Position numbers and translations under genes: made by a program. Below the pieces are notes generated by a model, which saw nothing but the letters and a program-made list of their open reading frames with translations, was not told the DNA's origin and made no database searches. Source: an uncultured Oscillospiraceae bacterium (GTDB taxonomy: Bacteria > Bacillota > Clostridia > Oscillospirales > Oscillospiraceae). From it: DNA of 64,000 nt. Positions 24,893 to 33,559 of the stretch are shown here, piece after piece (within the stretch, counting starts at the first letter, position 1; the number at the start of each line of letters is the position of its first letter). The DNA lies in assembly GCA_905234625.1 (NCBI GenBank), contig CAJOIC010000002.1, forward strand, positions 19,023 to 83,022, written 5' to 3'.

Positions 24893-25893
24893 GACTGCAC
24901 CGCCTCCCGGACCCTCCGCACCCGCTCCATGAGCTGGGCGAACTGGGGCGGCGTCAGGGACTGAGCACCGTCGCACTGGGCGTGGAGCGGGTCGTTGTGG
25001 ACCTCGATCATGAGACCGTCCGCGCCGCAGGCCGCCGCCGCCAGGGCCATGGAGGGTACGAGGTCGGCCCGGCCGGTGGCATGGCTGGGATCGACGATGA
25101 CGGGCAGATGGGTCAGCTGCTTCAGCACCGGCACGGCGGAGAGGTCCAGGGTGTTCTTCGTATAGGTCTCAAAGGTGCGGATGCCCCGCTCGCAGAGGAT
25201 GACGTTGGCGTTGCCTCCCGCCAGCAGGTATTCCGCGCTCATGAGGAGGTCGTTGATGGACCCGGCGAGGCCCCGGCGCAGGAGGATGGGCTTGTCCGTG
25301 TGTCCCAGGGCCCGGAGCATTTCATAGTTCTGCATGTTCCGGGAGCCCACCTGGACCACGTCCACCTCCGCCAGAAGGTCGAAATCCTTCATGTCCGCCA
25401 GCTCCACCACGATGGGAAGACCGGTGGCCTTTTTCGCCTCCAACAGATACTCCAGTCCCTCCGCGTGGATCACCTGGAGATCGTAAGGGGAGGTGCGGGG
25501 GCGGAAGGCGCTGCCCCGCAGGAGGGAGGCGCCGGCGTCCTTCACGGCCGCAGCCACGGCTGTGATCTGCTCCCGGCTCTCTACGGCGCGGGGACCGGCG
25601 ATGACGGCGAAGCTCCCGCCGCCCACGGAGGCGCCGCCCACGGTGACGACGGTGTCCAGGGGGTGGAATTTCCGGTTCACCTTTTTGAAGGGCTCGCTGA
25701 CCCGCTTGACGGACTCCACGATGGCGAGGCTCTCCAGAAGCTCCACGTCGATATGGCCGGTATCGCCCACGAGGCCGAGGATGGTGTACTCCTTGCCCTC
25801 GGAGACGTGGACCTGGAGCCCCTGGCCCTCCAGCCAGGATATGAGGTGGTCGCGCTGTTCCTTGGTAGCGCTGCTTTTCAGAACTGTGATCAT
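24889..25893 (-). CDS. aroF: 3-deoxy-7-phosphoheptulonate (DAHP) synthase, type I-beta with regulatory N-terminal domain
   Basis: 334 residues. Condenses PEP and erythrose-4-phosphate, the first committed shikimate step. Residues 1 to about 70 form a ferredoxin-like/ACT-like domain (MITVLKSSATKEQRDHLI..., ending EPFKKVNR) of the kind that gives Tyr/Phe feedback in Thermotoga-type enzymes; the barrel follows with IAGPRAVES, LLRGSAFRPRTSPY, QVGSRNMQNY, LLRRG and VIVDPSHATGR (metal ligands). ATG 25893 has AAGGAG 8 bases upstream. First structural gene of the aromatic operon, directly behind an attenuator, so both allosteric and transcriptional control are suggested. Confidence 0.96.
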   Translation of the reverse strand: MITVLKSSATKEQRDHLISWLEGQGLQVHVSEGKEYTILGLVGDTGHIDVELLESLAIVESVKRVSEPFKKVNRKFHPLDTVVTVGGASVGGGSFAVIAGPRAVESREQITAVAAAVKDAGASLLRGSAFRPRTSPYDLQVIHAEGLEYLLEAKKATGLPIVVELADMKDFDLLAEVDVVQVGSRNMQNYEMLRALGHTDKPILLRRGLAGSINDLLMSAEYLLAGGNANVILCERGIRTFETYTKNTLDLSAVPVLKQLTHLPVIVDPSHATGRADLVPSMALAAAACGADGLMIEVHNDPLHAQCDGAQSLTPPQFAQLMERVRRVREAVQS

Positions 25894-25913
25894 GGTGCGG
25901 TTCTCCTTGCTCG

Positions 25914-25949
25914 AAAAAAAGCCGTGCAGCGCGGATCGTGCTGCACGGC
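25914..25949 (-). terminator. Attenuator terminator before aroF
   Basis: Read leftward: a 10-bp stem (25949-25940 with 25930-25921), 9-base loop, then seven T (25920-25914), all before the aroF ribosome binding site. A competing antiterminator is possible: 25984-25978 (GTGTTGC) can pair with 25944-25938 (GCAGCAC), which includes part of the terminator's 5' arm and loop. The region 25984-25978 begins about 10 bases after the leader-peptide stop, so a terminating ribosome would cover it and allow the terminator to form. Confidence 0.85.
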
Positions 25950-25990
25950 GGATTGGGTACATGTGAGGGGCTTTGCGGCAACACAGATCG

Positions 25991-26015
25991 CTATTACTTC
26001 GTTGTAAAGTAATAG
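25991..26015 (-). promoter_or_regulatory. Pause-type hairpin over the end of the leader peptide
   Basis: A perfect 9-bp stem (25991-25999 with 26007-26015) and 7-base loop cover the last Tyr/Phe codons and the stop of the leader peptide, the place of the 1:2 hairpin in classical attenuators. Confidence 0.65.
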
Positions 26016-26053
26016 GAATAGGTATAGGCGCTGCCGAAAGTCATGAAACGCAT
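25994..26053 (-). CDS. Tyr/Phe-rich leader peptide of the aromatic operon
   Basis: A 19-codon frame encodes MRFMTFGSAYTYSYYFTTK, with four Tyr and three Phe, no Trp, and the run YTYSYYF near its end. It has AGAGGT 8 bases before the ATG and lies 30 bases downstream of a consensus -10. Between it and aroF are mutually exclusive hairpins (25991-26015, 25938-25984, 25914-25949). The simplest reading is ribosome-mediated attenuation: scarcity of charged tRNA-Tyr or tRNA-Phe stalls the ribosome, frees the antiterminator and allows transcription into aroF-tyrA-aroB-aroA-aroC and beyond. The mechanism is inferred from sequence; the peptide and hairpins are seen directly. Confidence 0.85.
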   Translation of the reverse strand: MRFMTFGSAYTYSYYFTTK

Positions 26054-26082
26054 GTGTGGATACCTCTTTAAATGATGAAAGT

Positions 26083-26111
26083 ATTATATGCCAACCGAAG
26101 AAAAATGTCAA
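26083..26111 (-). promoter_or_regulatory. Consensus promoter of the aromatic operon
   Basis: Read leftward: TTGACA (26111-26106), a 17-base spacer, then TATAAT (26088-26083), a perfect match to the sigma-A consensus. It begins only 5 bases after the stop of the upstream SGNH gene at 26117, with no terminator between. Confidence 0.93.
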
Positions 26112-26116
26112 CGGTT

Positions 26117-27730
26117 TTATTCCGATTCCAGGCGGTCGTTGTAGTTGCCCCAGAAATAATCCGCCAGGAAGCTGCCGAAGGACGACTTGGGAACGTATAC
26201 CTTGAGACGGCCGGGGGTGTTGTCGAACAGGCCTGTGCCGGGAATGAGGATGTTCGCGCCGGCGTCGTTGTCGATGTGGATCTCTGTGAGCCTCGGCGCA
26301 CCGTCAAAGGCGCTCTGCATGATCCGGCTGATGTTCGACTGGATGCGGATGACGCGCAGCTCGTCGCAGCCGTCAAAGGCGTTCTGCCCGATGGCCACAA
26401 CCTTCTGACCGTCGATGAGCCAGGGGATCTCCAGCTCGGATAGGGCCTTGCCGTCGTCGTTGACGCCGGTGATCATGAGACCCTCGTTGAAGGCTTCATA
26501 GGTGAAGTACTGGGCGTCCCTGCTGGAGCCGACGGCCTCCGGTGTGGGAACGGGGGTGGGCTCCGGATCTGCTTCGGTCTCGGCGGCAGCGGCGTCGGAC
26601 CCGTCGTTGGCGTCGGGCATCACACCGGGGACCATGCCGGGCGGCGGCAGCATACCGACATTGGCGCTGTTGCGTCCCTGGGGGAGGGGCATGGCGCCGG
26701 GGGCCATGCCGGGGGCCAGAGGCTCGCCGCTGACACCGGCGTTCTCCGCCACGGGCGGCGCGGGGATCTCGATGTTCACGAGGGAGCCGTCGCCTATGAA
26801 GTCCTGCAGATCCTGGATGAGCCGGGCGGTGTGCTCGATGACGCCCCGGTCGGTGACGTGGTAGTTGGTGTCGTAAAAATAGCCCGGAGCCATGATGTAG
26901 TCCGTGATATCGGAGATGATCTGGCAGTGGAAATTCTCCCGGATGAAGGTGGCGTAGGCCAGGATCCCGTCCAGATCCTGCTGGACGGCCAGGGCGTTCA
27001 TGGGCGGCCAGGAGAAGAACACCTGCGCTCCCTGGCGCTCGCAGTAGTCGATGTAGTCGTTCACATAGTCGATGTAGTCCTGATCCACGATGTCCGGCGT
27101 CAGGTCCACCAGGACCTCCGTGTCATACCACTCGTCCATGATGGGCTGGGTCCGGGTGAAGATGATGTCGCCGTACTCGTCGAAGGAGTCGTGATCGTAG
27201 ACGCCGTCGGGATTGGGCTTTCCGTAGAGATAAAACTGGAATTTCTTCTGTGCGTAGGTCCAGAAGCTGCCCAGCATCTCGCCCCAGTCATGGGGGCGGA
27301 TCTTGAAGAGCATGGTGAAGTCGCTGTCGCAGCAGTTCCACATGCCCTCGCCGTTGAAGTACATGGACATGGTCTGGTGATCGGTCTCCGGCGCCAGGAC
27401 GACGATGTCGCCCTCGTGGATATGGCCGCGGGTGAGGTCCATCATGATGGCGGTGCCGAGAGGACCGTACAGGCCGAAATTCACGGCGGGGATGCCGAGA
27501 TTCTGCTCTATCATGGGAGATTTGATGCCGAAGGCGACGCTGCTGCCGCCGATGATGACGATCTTGTTCTCGTCGTCAAAGCTGCGCAGACGGGCGTATT
27601 TGTCCGCCAGCTCACCCAGGTAGAGGTGGTCGAACTGGGAAGGGAGGATGAGCACCGAAGCGAATACGATGGTCATGCCCAGAAGCAGCGCGAGGCAGAC
27701 GGCGACGATGGCTTTGAAGGTTTTGTTCAT
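26117..27730 (-). CDS. Membrane-anchored SGNH-like (DltD/AlgJ-like) protein with BspA-type leucine-rich repeat tail
   Basis: 537 residues. An N-terminal anchor (about 7-29) precedes an SGNH-like domain: VIIGGSSVAFGI (Ser63/64, block I) and DTNYHVTDRGVIEH (Asp/His dyad), the pattern of DltD, AlgJ and PatB proteins that partner MBOAT acyltransferases. A Pro/Gly/Met-rich linker (about 335-395, with PEPTPVPTPE) leads to a BspA-like LRR_5 module (IGQNAFDGCDELRVIRIQ, SAFDGAPRLTEIHI). It lies 12 bases downstream of the MBOAT gene, so I infer it receives the acyl group outside the membrane and delivers it to a surface polymer. The aromatic promoter lies immediately after its stop. Confidence 0.8.
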   Translation of the reverse strand: MNKTFKAIVAVCLALLLGMTIVFASVLILPSQFDHLYLGELADKYARLRSFDDENKIVIIGGSSVAFGIKSPMIEQNLGIPAVNFGLYGPLGTAIMMDLTRGHIHEGDIVVLAPETDHQTMSMYFNGEGMWNCCDSDFTMLFKIRPHDWGEMLGSFWTYAQKKFQFYLYGKPNPDGVYDHDSFDEYGDIIFTRTQPIMDEWYDTEVLVDLTPDIVDQDYIDYVNDYIDYCERQGAQVFFSWPPMNALAVQQDLDGILAYATFIRENFHCQIISDITDYIMAPGYFYDTNYHVTDRGVIEHTARLIQDLQDFIGDGSLVNIEIPAPPVAENAGVSGEPLAPGMAPGAMPLPQGRNSANVGMLPPPGMVPGVMPDANDGSDAAAAETEADPEPTPVPTPEAVGSSRDAQYFTYEAFNEGLMITGVNDDGKALSELEIPWLIDGQKVVAIGQNAFDGCDELRVIRIQSNISRIMQSAFDGAPRLTEIHIDNDAGANILIPGTGLFDNTPGRLKVYVPKSSFGSFLADYFWGNYNDRLESE

Positions 27731-27742
27731 GACCGCGCCTCC

Positions 27743-29257
27743 TCAGAATTGGAAATAGATGAAAGCCGCGGCACCGTCGCCGGCCATGAGCATGAACCAG
27801 GAGACGATGATCGCTATGAGCAGGAAGCCCGCGGTCTCGGTTTTGAGGAGCGTGCCGCCGCCGGGAAGGCTGCGCATGGGCCAGCCCTGGACCAGCAGCC
27901 GGTCTACGAAGCTCATGGAGACGATGCTGAAGAACACCGTGATGAGGCCGGTCTCGTCGATCTGGAGGATGTCCAAAAGATCGATGAAGCGCCAGTTGGT
28001 GAAGAGATTATTCAGCAGTATGCCAAGATCGGCCACGGAATTTGCCCGGAAGAAGATAAGGGCGAAGACCCCGAGCCAGAACACGATGAAGATCTGCCAG
28101 GCGTGCCAGAGCTTCGACTCCCTGTCGATGCGGAGCTTGGCGCAGAGATCCTCCCGGCTCTTTTCCGTGAGCTTTCCGATGATCTGATACACGCCGTGGA
28201 TGCAGCCCCAGAGGACGAAGGTCCAGGCCGCTCCGTGCCATAGGCCGGAGAGGAAGAAGGTCACGAACAGCGCCACGAACTGGGGCAGCATGACCCCGAT
28301 GCGGCGGTTGTTGTATTTCTTGCCCAGCTTCCTGGCCCAGCGGGAGAGCTTCTTGTTGGTGGCCAGGGGGTAGAACACGTAATCCTGGAACCAGCTGGTC
28401 AGGCTGATATGCCAGCGGGTCCAGAACTCGGAGATGCTCCGGGACATGTAGGGCAGGTTGAAGTTCTGCATAAGGCGGATGCCCATGATCCGTGCGCAGC
28501 CCACGGCGATGTCCGTGTAGCCGGAGAAGTCGCAGTACACCTGGAAGGTGAACATGACGGTGGCGAGGATGATGGCGGGGGCTGTGGCGTGCTCGGGATT
28601 CGAATAGACGGCCACCACGTATGTAGCCAGCTGGTCTGCGATGACGACCTTCTTAAAGAAGCCCGCCAGGACGATCTTGAGGCCCTCCCGGAGATCGTCG
28701 GCGCTGAACCGGTGCTCCGCCTTCAGCTGGGGCAGGAGGTTCTGGGGCCGCTCGATGGGTCCGGCCACCAGCTGGGGGAAGAAGGAGACGAACAGGGCAT
28801 AGTACCCGAAATGCCGCTCCGGCTCGATGGTCCCGCGATACACGTCGATGACATAGGACAGGGTCTGGAACGTGTAGAAGGAGATGCCAACGGGCAGGAT
28901 GAGGTCCAGCAGGTGATCCTCCACCGGCAGCCGGAACAGGCGCAGAAGGCCCGTTACGCTGGAGGAGAGGAAGTTGAAGTACTTGTAGAAGAACAGGACC
29001 CCGAGGCAGGCAACGACGGTCACGATCATATACGCCTTGCGGGCGTTCTTGCTATCGGTCCCCGCCATGAGCCGTCCCGAGGCATAGGATACCGCAGTTG
29101 TGAAGGCGATGAGGAACACCAGGTTCGGGTTCCAGCTCATATAGAAATAGTAGCTGGCCGCCAGGAGCATGATCCAGCGGTACTTCGTGGGGATCACGAA
29201 GTGCAGGATCGCCACGATGGGGAAGAAAATGAGATACTGCAGGGAGTTGAATGTCAT
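27743..29257 (-). CDS. MBOAT family acyltransferase (AlgI/DltB-like)
   Basis: 504 residues with about twelve hydrophobic segments. These enzymes move an acyl group from a cytoplasmic thioester donor across or to the outer membrane face. Diagnostic parts are the N-terminal FNSLQYLIFFPIVAILHF, LPVGISFYTFQTLSYVIDVYRG, FPQLVAGPIERP, SISEFWTRWHISLTSWFQDYVFYPL and FLSGLWHGAAWTFVLWG with the catalytic His of SGLWHGAAW. Its start overlaps the stop of the 78-residue gene (ATGA). With the SGNH protein downstream and the divergent adenylating enzyme plus carrier, it forms a Dlt-like set; the donor could be the carrier at 36859. That link is inference. Confidence 0.93.
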   Translation of the reverse strand: MTFNSLQYLIFFPIVAILHFVIPTKYRWIMLLAASYYFYMSWNPNLVFLIAFTTAVSYASGRLMAGTDSKNARKAYMIVTVVACLGVLFFYKYFNFLSSSVTGLLRLFRLPVEDHLLDLILPVGISFYTFQTLSYVIDVYRGTIEPERHFGYYALFVSFFPQLVAGPIERPQNLLPQLKAEHRFSADDLREGLKIVLAGFFKKVVIADQLATYVVAVYSNPEHATAPAIILATVMFTFQVYCDFSGYTDIAVGCARIMGIRLMQNFNLPYMSRSISEFWTRWHISLTSWFQDYVFYPLATNKKLSRWARKLGKKYNNRRIGVMLPQFVALFVTFFLSGLWHGAAWTFVLWGCIHGVYQIIGKLTEKSREDLCAKLRIDRESKLWHAWQIFIVFWLGVFALIFFRANSVADLGILLNNLFTNWRFIDLLDILQIDETGLITVFFSIVSMSFVDRLLVQGWPMRSLPGGGTLLKTETAGFLLIAIIVSWFMLMAGDGAAAFIYFQF

Positions 29258-29490
29258 TTCCGTCTTCCTCCGAAGCTGAATATGAGGCCGAACACCGCGG
29301 AGAGAAGGCAGAACAGGAGCACGTCCTGGGAGGGGATGTTCAGGAAAAACAGGATGGGCAGCGCCGCCGCCAGCCAGACGAGGAGCAGAGCGCCGACCGT
29401 CCTGCGCAGGGGACGGATGAGATAACCGAGGCCCTGGAGCACGCCGGACACGCCGGACAGGATCAGGGTCGTCACGAGTTCTTTAGACAT
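29254..29490 (-). CDS. Small membrane protein (hypothetical)
   Basis: 78 residues with two or three hydrophobic helices (about 8-24, 31-51, 56-73) and a basic tail FSFGGRRK. I do not recognise the family. It lies between the second lipoprotein gene and the MBOAT gene, overlapping the latter by 4 bases, a position comparable to the small DltX-type membrane peptides of dlt operons; that comparison is by position only. Confidence 0.75.
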   Translation of the reverse strand: MSKELVTTLILSGVSGVLQGLGYLIRPLRRTVGALLLVWLAAALPILFFLNIPSQDVLLFCLLSAVFGLIFSFGGRRK

Positions 29491-29526
29491 AGGGGACCTC
29501 CAGGGGATTCGAGGGTATTGCGGGGA

Positions 29527-31458
29527 TCACTCCCCGTCGGTCTCGCCGCCGGCGTCCTTGGGCGCCTGGAAATCCGGCGAGGCAAAGTAGGCGTTCAGAT
29601 CCCGGGCCAGCAGGGCGGTGTATTCCGCCCGGGCGGGGGATGCCAGGTGGTAGTCGTCATCGAAGAAAACGGCGGGGTCCAGGATGTTCTCCTGGAGATC
29701 GCTGATGACGGTGACGTTCAGGTTCTCGTCCAGATACCGCTCGAAATCCTCCATGGCCTCGTCGGTCTGATAGGAGTAGAGGGAGTTGCGGTTCAGAGGG
29801 GTGAACGCCAGGGCATAGTCCACGCCCATCTGATCCAGCTTCCAGTATTGGACGTTCGAATAATAGACCATGAAATCGTAGAGGAAATTATCGCCGAAGT
29901 AGATGCTGCGGTTCTTCCAGAAGGTGTCGGAGCCGTTGGGTTTCGTGACGACGGTGAGGGTGCCCCGGTCGTCGTAGTAGCCGGTGGTCCCTGCCAGGGA
30001 GGACACATAGTCCTCGTAGGTGGTCTCCGATTCGCTCCGCCGATGGTTGAGATAGTCGTGGAAGCAGTCGAACAGCTTCACGAATTTGCCCGCCCGAACC
30101 CAGGAGAAGGCGTTATAGCAGCTCTCGAAGGAACGGAAGGTCTCCCAGGTGCACTGGACGCCGCCCATCTGCCAGAAGCTGTATTCGATGATCTGCAGGA
30201 GGAAATCCCCCTCGTTCATGAAGCGCATGGCCCACTCGCTGGTCATGTTGAAGAGGTTCGCGCCGTTGGAACCGCAGTTGAGGACGAGGTAATCCCGGTC
30301 CAGCAGGGACTCCAGCTGTCGGGCGTCCACGGAGTAGGCCGTGGAGGAGCCGCCCAGGATGATCATCTTCGGACGGTCCGAGTCCTTGTAGTAGTTCATG
30401 AGCTCGATCTTCTTCGTGTGGTTGTTGAACCAGTTGGTGTAGTGCGGGTTTGTGGCCGCGGAGAAGAAGACGGTGTACAGCGCCGCGTCGTTTTCAAAGG
30501 AGGCGTCGGAGACATACTCCAGGGAGTCGAACAGCACCAGAGCGGCCAGATTCTCCATCTCGCTGCAGGAATAGTCGGAGATGACCTTCATGGTCTTGGG
30601 GAAGACGATGCTGGTGATGTCGGCGTTGCCGGAGAGAGCGCCGGCGGTGACGCCTACCACGGGCTCATTCTCATAGGAATCCGGGATGACGAGCATCTCC
30701 GCGTCGCCGGTATAGCCCGTGACGGACCAGCCGTGGTAGGTGGTGTTGTATTCAAAGGTGAAGTCCTTGACGGGGCACTGCTCCCGCCAGACGCACCAGA
30801 GCTCGACGACGTGGTCGGTGTCCTCAAAGGCTTTGCCGCCCAGGTTATAGAAGGTGCCGGATTCGTCCGGCTCGGTGTTGTAGCCCACCAGGGTGTAGCC
30901 CTCGCGCTCAAAGTAGCCCATATCGGCGGGGGTGTTGGGGTAGAGGAAGTAGGCCAGGGAGAAGTCGTCCCAGTAGATCTCGCCCTCCTCCGTCTCCCGG
31001 GCTGCCGCCTCCAGGGCCTCCGCCGTGGCGTCCGCCTCCCGCAGGGCCCTGCCGCCGTTGGCATGGTAGCGCACCAGCACGGAATCGGTGCCACGGAAGT
31101 TCGCGTAGAGGGTGGTGTCGGACAGGAGGAAGAAGTCGAAATCCTTGTCATAGCTCAGCACCATGCCACCGTCCGCCAGCGTGCCGCCGATGGTCCAGCA
31201 GTAGAAGGAGCTGCCCTCCGCGGGCAGGGCGTGGGCGGTGAGGGGGGTGCCGGAGGCGTGCTTTCCCGTGCCGCCGTCAGCGGTAACGCTGCCCTCCCGG
31301 CCGTCATACACCAGGGAGAACTCGTAGATGACGGACTCGTCGATCACGGGGTCACCGTCCCGGGCGACGCCATCCACCCGCAGAGATATGTTCTCGCAGG
31401 CGACGAGGACCGCCAGCGCCAAAGCGCAGATCAAAAGGATCAGGATCGTTTTCTTCAT
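29527..31458 (-). CDS. Lipoprotein with InlB-B-like repeats, BspA-like repeats and SGNH-like domain (copy 2)
   Basis: 643 residues. The lipoprotein signal MKKTILILLICALALAVLVAC ends in the lipobox Cys at 21. Then come glycan-surface-type beta repeats (Listeria-Bacteroides repeat pattern GYTLVGYNTEPDESGTFYNLGG), a BspA-like LRR segment (ITSIVFPKTMKVISDYS, AALVLFDSLEYVSDASF), and a C-terminal SGNH-like domain with IILGGSSTAYSVDARQLE and DDDYHLASPARAEYT (Ser and Asp/His). It is a clear paralogue of the preceding gene over its whole length, so the pair arose by tandem duplication. ATG 31458 has GAGGTAG 7 bases upstream. The mature protein would sit on the outer face of the membrane. Confidence 0.8.
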   Translation of the reverse strand: MKKTILILLICALALAVLVACENISLRVDGVARDGDPVIDESVIYEFSLVYDGREGSVTADGGTGKHASGTPLTAHALPAEGSSFYCWTIGGTLADGGMVLSYDKDFDFFLLSDTTLYANFRGTDSVLVRYHANGGRALREADATAEALEAAARETEEGEIYWDDFSLAYFLYPNTPADMGYFEREGYTLVGYNTEPDESGTFYNLGGKAFEDTDHVVELWCVWREQCPVKDFTFEYNTTYHGWSVTGYTGDAEMLVIPDSYENEPVVGVTAGALSGNADITSIVFPKTMKVISDYSCSEMENLAALVLFDSLEYVSDASFENDAALYTVFFSAATNPHYTNWFNNHTKKIELMNYYKDSDRPKMIILGGSSTAYSVDARQLESLLDRDYLVLNCGSNGANLFNMTSEWAMRFMNEGDFLLQIIEYSFWQMGGVQCTWETFRSFESCYNAFSWVRAGKFVKLFDCFHDYLNHRRSESETTYEDYVSSLAGTTGYYDDRGTLTVVTKPNGSDTFWKNRSIYFGDNFLYDFMVYYSNVQYWKLDQMGVDYALAFTPLNRNSLYSYQTDEAMEDFERYLDENLNVTVISDLQENILDPAVFFDDDYHLASPARAEYTALLARDLNAYFASPDFQAPKDAGGETDGE

Positions 31459-31499
31459 GCTTTCTCTACCTCCCGATGGACTCCCGCCAGAGCCTTGGG

Positions 31500-33299
31500 T
31501 CAATCCAGCGTTTCAAAATATGCGTTCAGTTCCCCGGCCAGACGCTCGGTATACTCCGCCCGGGCGGGGGAGGCCAGATGATAGTCGTCGTCGTAGAAGA
31601 CGGTGGGATCGTAAATGTTGTCCTGCAGGTCGCTTATGATGGTGATGTCGAGATTCTCCGCGAGATACCGCTCGAAATCCTCCATCTCCCCGTCAGTCTG
31701 CTCGGGGTAGAGGGAGTTGCGGTTGAGGGGCGTGTAGGACATGGCGTAGTCGATGCCCATGTCCGCCAGGGATGCGTAATCGGCGTTCAGGTTGTCCACC
31801 ATGTAGTCGTACAGCCAGTAGTCGCAGAAGTATATGCTCCGGCCCTGCCAGAAATCGGGAGAGCCGTTGGGATAAGTGGTGATGGTGAGGGTGCCCTGGT
31901 CGTCATAATAACCCGTGGGCGCCAGGGAGGCGTAATGGTCCTCATAGGTCAGTTCGGGCAGGGCCTTGCGGGCGTCCAGGAATTCCTTGAAGCAGTCGTA
32001 GAAATAGAGATAATCGCTCATGGGGACCCAGGAGAAGACGTTGTAGCACCCCTCGAAGGAGCGGAACGTCTCCCAGGCGCACTGGATGCCGCCCATCTGC
32101 CAGGCGCTGTATTCGATAATCTGGAGAAGGAAATCCCCCTCGTCCATGAAGTGCTCAGCCCAGCGGCAGGTCATGTTGAAGAGGTTCGCGCCGTTGGTGC
32201 CGCAGTTCAGGACCACATATTCCCGGCCGAGCAGGGACTGGAGCTGCTGCGCGTCCACCGCGTAGGCTGTGGAGGAGCCCCCCAGGATGACCAGCATGGG
32301 GCGCTCGTCGTCCGTCCAGTAGCGCATGAGCTCCACCTTTTTGCTGTGGTTGTTGAACCAGTTGGAGTAGTGGGGCGCCGTGGCCGCGCAGATGTTCACG
32401 GTGTCGAGGGCGGTATCCCCCTGGAAAGCGGCGTCCGCGATATAGTCGAGGGAGTCGAAGAAGGTGACCTCCCGAAGGCTCGTCATATCGGAGCAGGAAC
32501 CGTCTGCGATGAACTTCAGGGTGGAGGGGAAGACGATGGACTCCACGGAGCCGTTCCCGGCGAAGGCGTCCGCCGCCACGCCGATCACGGGATCGCCGTT
32601 CCAGGCGCCGGGGATGCTCACCTCCGGGTCGGAGCCGTAATAGGCGTCCACGATCCAGCCGCCGTAGATGGCGCTGTATCCGAAGCTGAAATCGTCGGCG
32701 GGGGACTGCTCCCTCCAGACGCACCAGAGCTCGATGACGGCGTCGGTATCCTCGAAGAGCTTCCAGCCGGGGGCATAAGTCTCGCCGGAGCCGTCCGGCT
32801 CGGTGTTGTAGCCCACCAGGGTGTAGCCATCCCGCAGGAATACGCCGGTGTCGGCCAGAGCATTGGGGTAGAGGTAGTAGGCCAGGGAGAACTCGTTCCA
32901 CAGGTCGCCGCCCTCCGCCTCGTCGGAGACGATCTCGCCGCCGTTGGCGTGATAGAGCACGAGGGCGGAATCGCCGTCCCGGAAGTTGGGATAGAGCCAG
33001 GTCTCCTGGGTCAGGATAAAGGTGTAGTCCGGGTCGTAGCTCACCAGGATGCCGCCGTCCTCCAGGGTGCCGCCGGAGGACCAGGCGTAGAACGCCTTGC
33101 CGTCCGCGGGCTGCGCGTGTACCTCGATCTCCGTCCCGGCGTCATAATAGCCGTGGGTGCTGGAGCTGTATGCGTTGCCGTCGCGGCCGGCATTCACGAT
33201 GCCGAAGGCGACGCCGTCCGCAGGCGTCCGGGTCGCTCCGCAGGCGCACAGGGTGAGGGCGGTCAAGACGAGCAGCAGGATGAGGATCGTTTTTTTCAA
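31500..33299 (-). CDS. Lipoprotein with InlB-B-like repeats, BspA-like repeats and SGNH-like domain (copy 1)
   Basis: 599 residues; first gene of the leftward operon. The start is TTG with GGGAGG 11 bases upstream, and the signal peptide has its lipobox Cys at about 20 (LTLCAC). It repeats the layout of copy 2: beta-repeat module (GYTLVGYNTEPDGSGETYAPGW), LRR-like segment (VESIVFPSTLKFIADGS), and SGNH-like domain (VILGGSSTAYAVDAQQLQ ... DDDYHLASPARAEYT). Long runs are identical between copies (NWFNNH, TPLNRNSLY, GEMEDFERYL versus AMEDFERYL). Function is inferred as surface acyl/ester handling with the MBOAT enzyme; the repeats suggest polymer or protein binding. Confidence 0.8.
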   Translation of the reverse strand: MKKTILILLLVLTALTLCACGATRTPADGVAFGIVNAGRDGNAYSSSTHGYYDAGTEIEVHAQPADGKAFYAWSSGGTLEDGGILVSYDPDYTFILTQETWLYPNFRDGDSALVLYHANGGEIVSDEAEGGDLWNEFSLAYYLYPNALADTGVFLRDGYTLVGYNTEPDGSGETYAPGWKLFEDTDAVIELWCVWREQSPADDFSFGYSAIYGGWIVDAYYGSDPEVSIPGAWNGDPVIGVAADAFAGNGSVESIVFPSTLKFIADGSCSDMTSLREVTFFDSLDYIADAAFQGDTALDTVNICAATAPHYSNWFNNHSKKVELMRYWTDDERPMLVILGGSSTAYAVDAQQLQSLLGREYVVLNCGTNGANLFNMTCRWAEHFMDEGDFLLQIIEYSAWQMGGIQCAWETFRSFEGCYNVFSWVPMSDYLYFYDCFKEFLDARKALPELTYEDHYASLAPTGYYDDQGTLTITTYPNGSPDFWQGRSIYFCDYWLYDYMVDNLNADYASLADMGIDYAMSYTPLNRNSLYPEQTDGEMEDFERYLAENLDITIISDLQDNIYDPTVFYDDDYHLASPARAEYTERLAGELNAYFETLD

Positions 33300-33364
33300 G
33301 GCTGTTTATACCTCCCGGCGGGACCGTTCGCGTCGGGACCGCCATTGTGTTCACACAATATATT

Positions 33365-33393
33365 ATGATACGTCAGATCTCGAAGAATTTCAA
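33365..33393 (-). promoter_or_regulatory. Probable promoter of the leftward lipoprotein/MBOAT operon
   Basis: Read leftward: TTGAAA (33393-33388), a 17-base spacer, then TATCAT (33370-33365), about 65 bases before the TTG start at 33299. Confidence 0.5.
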
Positions 33394-33492
33394 CTTAAAA
33401 ATCACCCGGATCCCACAGGGACTGAAACATTACGGATTTATAACGGTATTTTAACCGAGTGGGAACGATTCATTAAGGCGTCTTGCCGGGGG

Positions 33493-33522
33493 TTGACAGG
33501 CGCGGAGGCTCGGTTGTAAAAT
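33493..33522 (+). promoter_or_regulatory. Promoter of the rightward Dlt-like operon
   Basis: TTGACA (33493-33498), an 18-base spacer, then TAAAAT (33517-33522), 37 bases before the ATG at 33560. The 260-base region between the divergent operons holds this and the leftward promoter and otherwise is AT-rich with no recognised gene. Confidence 0.7.
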
Positions 33523-33559
33523 CATGGATTAGAACGGATGATTTTCGGAGCGTGGAAGC

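Noticed and set aside
25890..26111. A 73-codon leftward frame over the aromatic leader
   Set aside because: It has no ribosome binding site and overlaps the promoter and attenuator; the 19-codon Tyr/Phe frame has both a site and clear logic.
29251..33368. Long rightward frames opposite the lipoprotein genes
   Set aside because: Antisense shadows; the leftward genes have signal peptides, ribosome binding sites and conserved domains.
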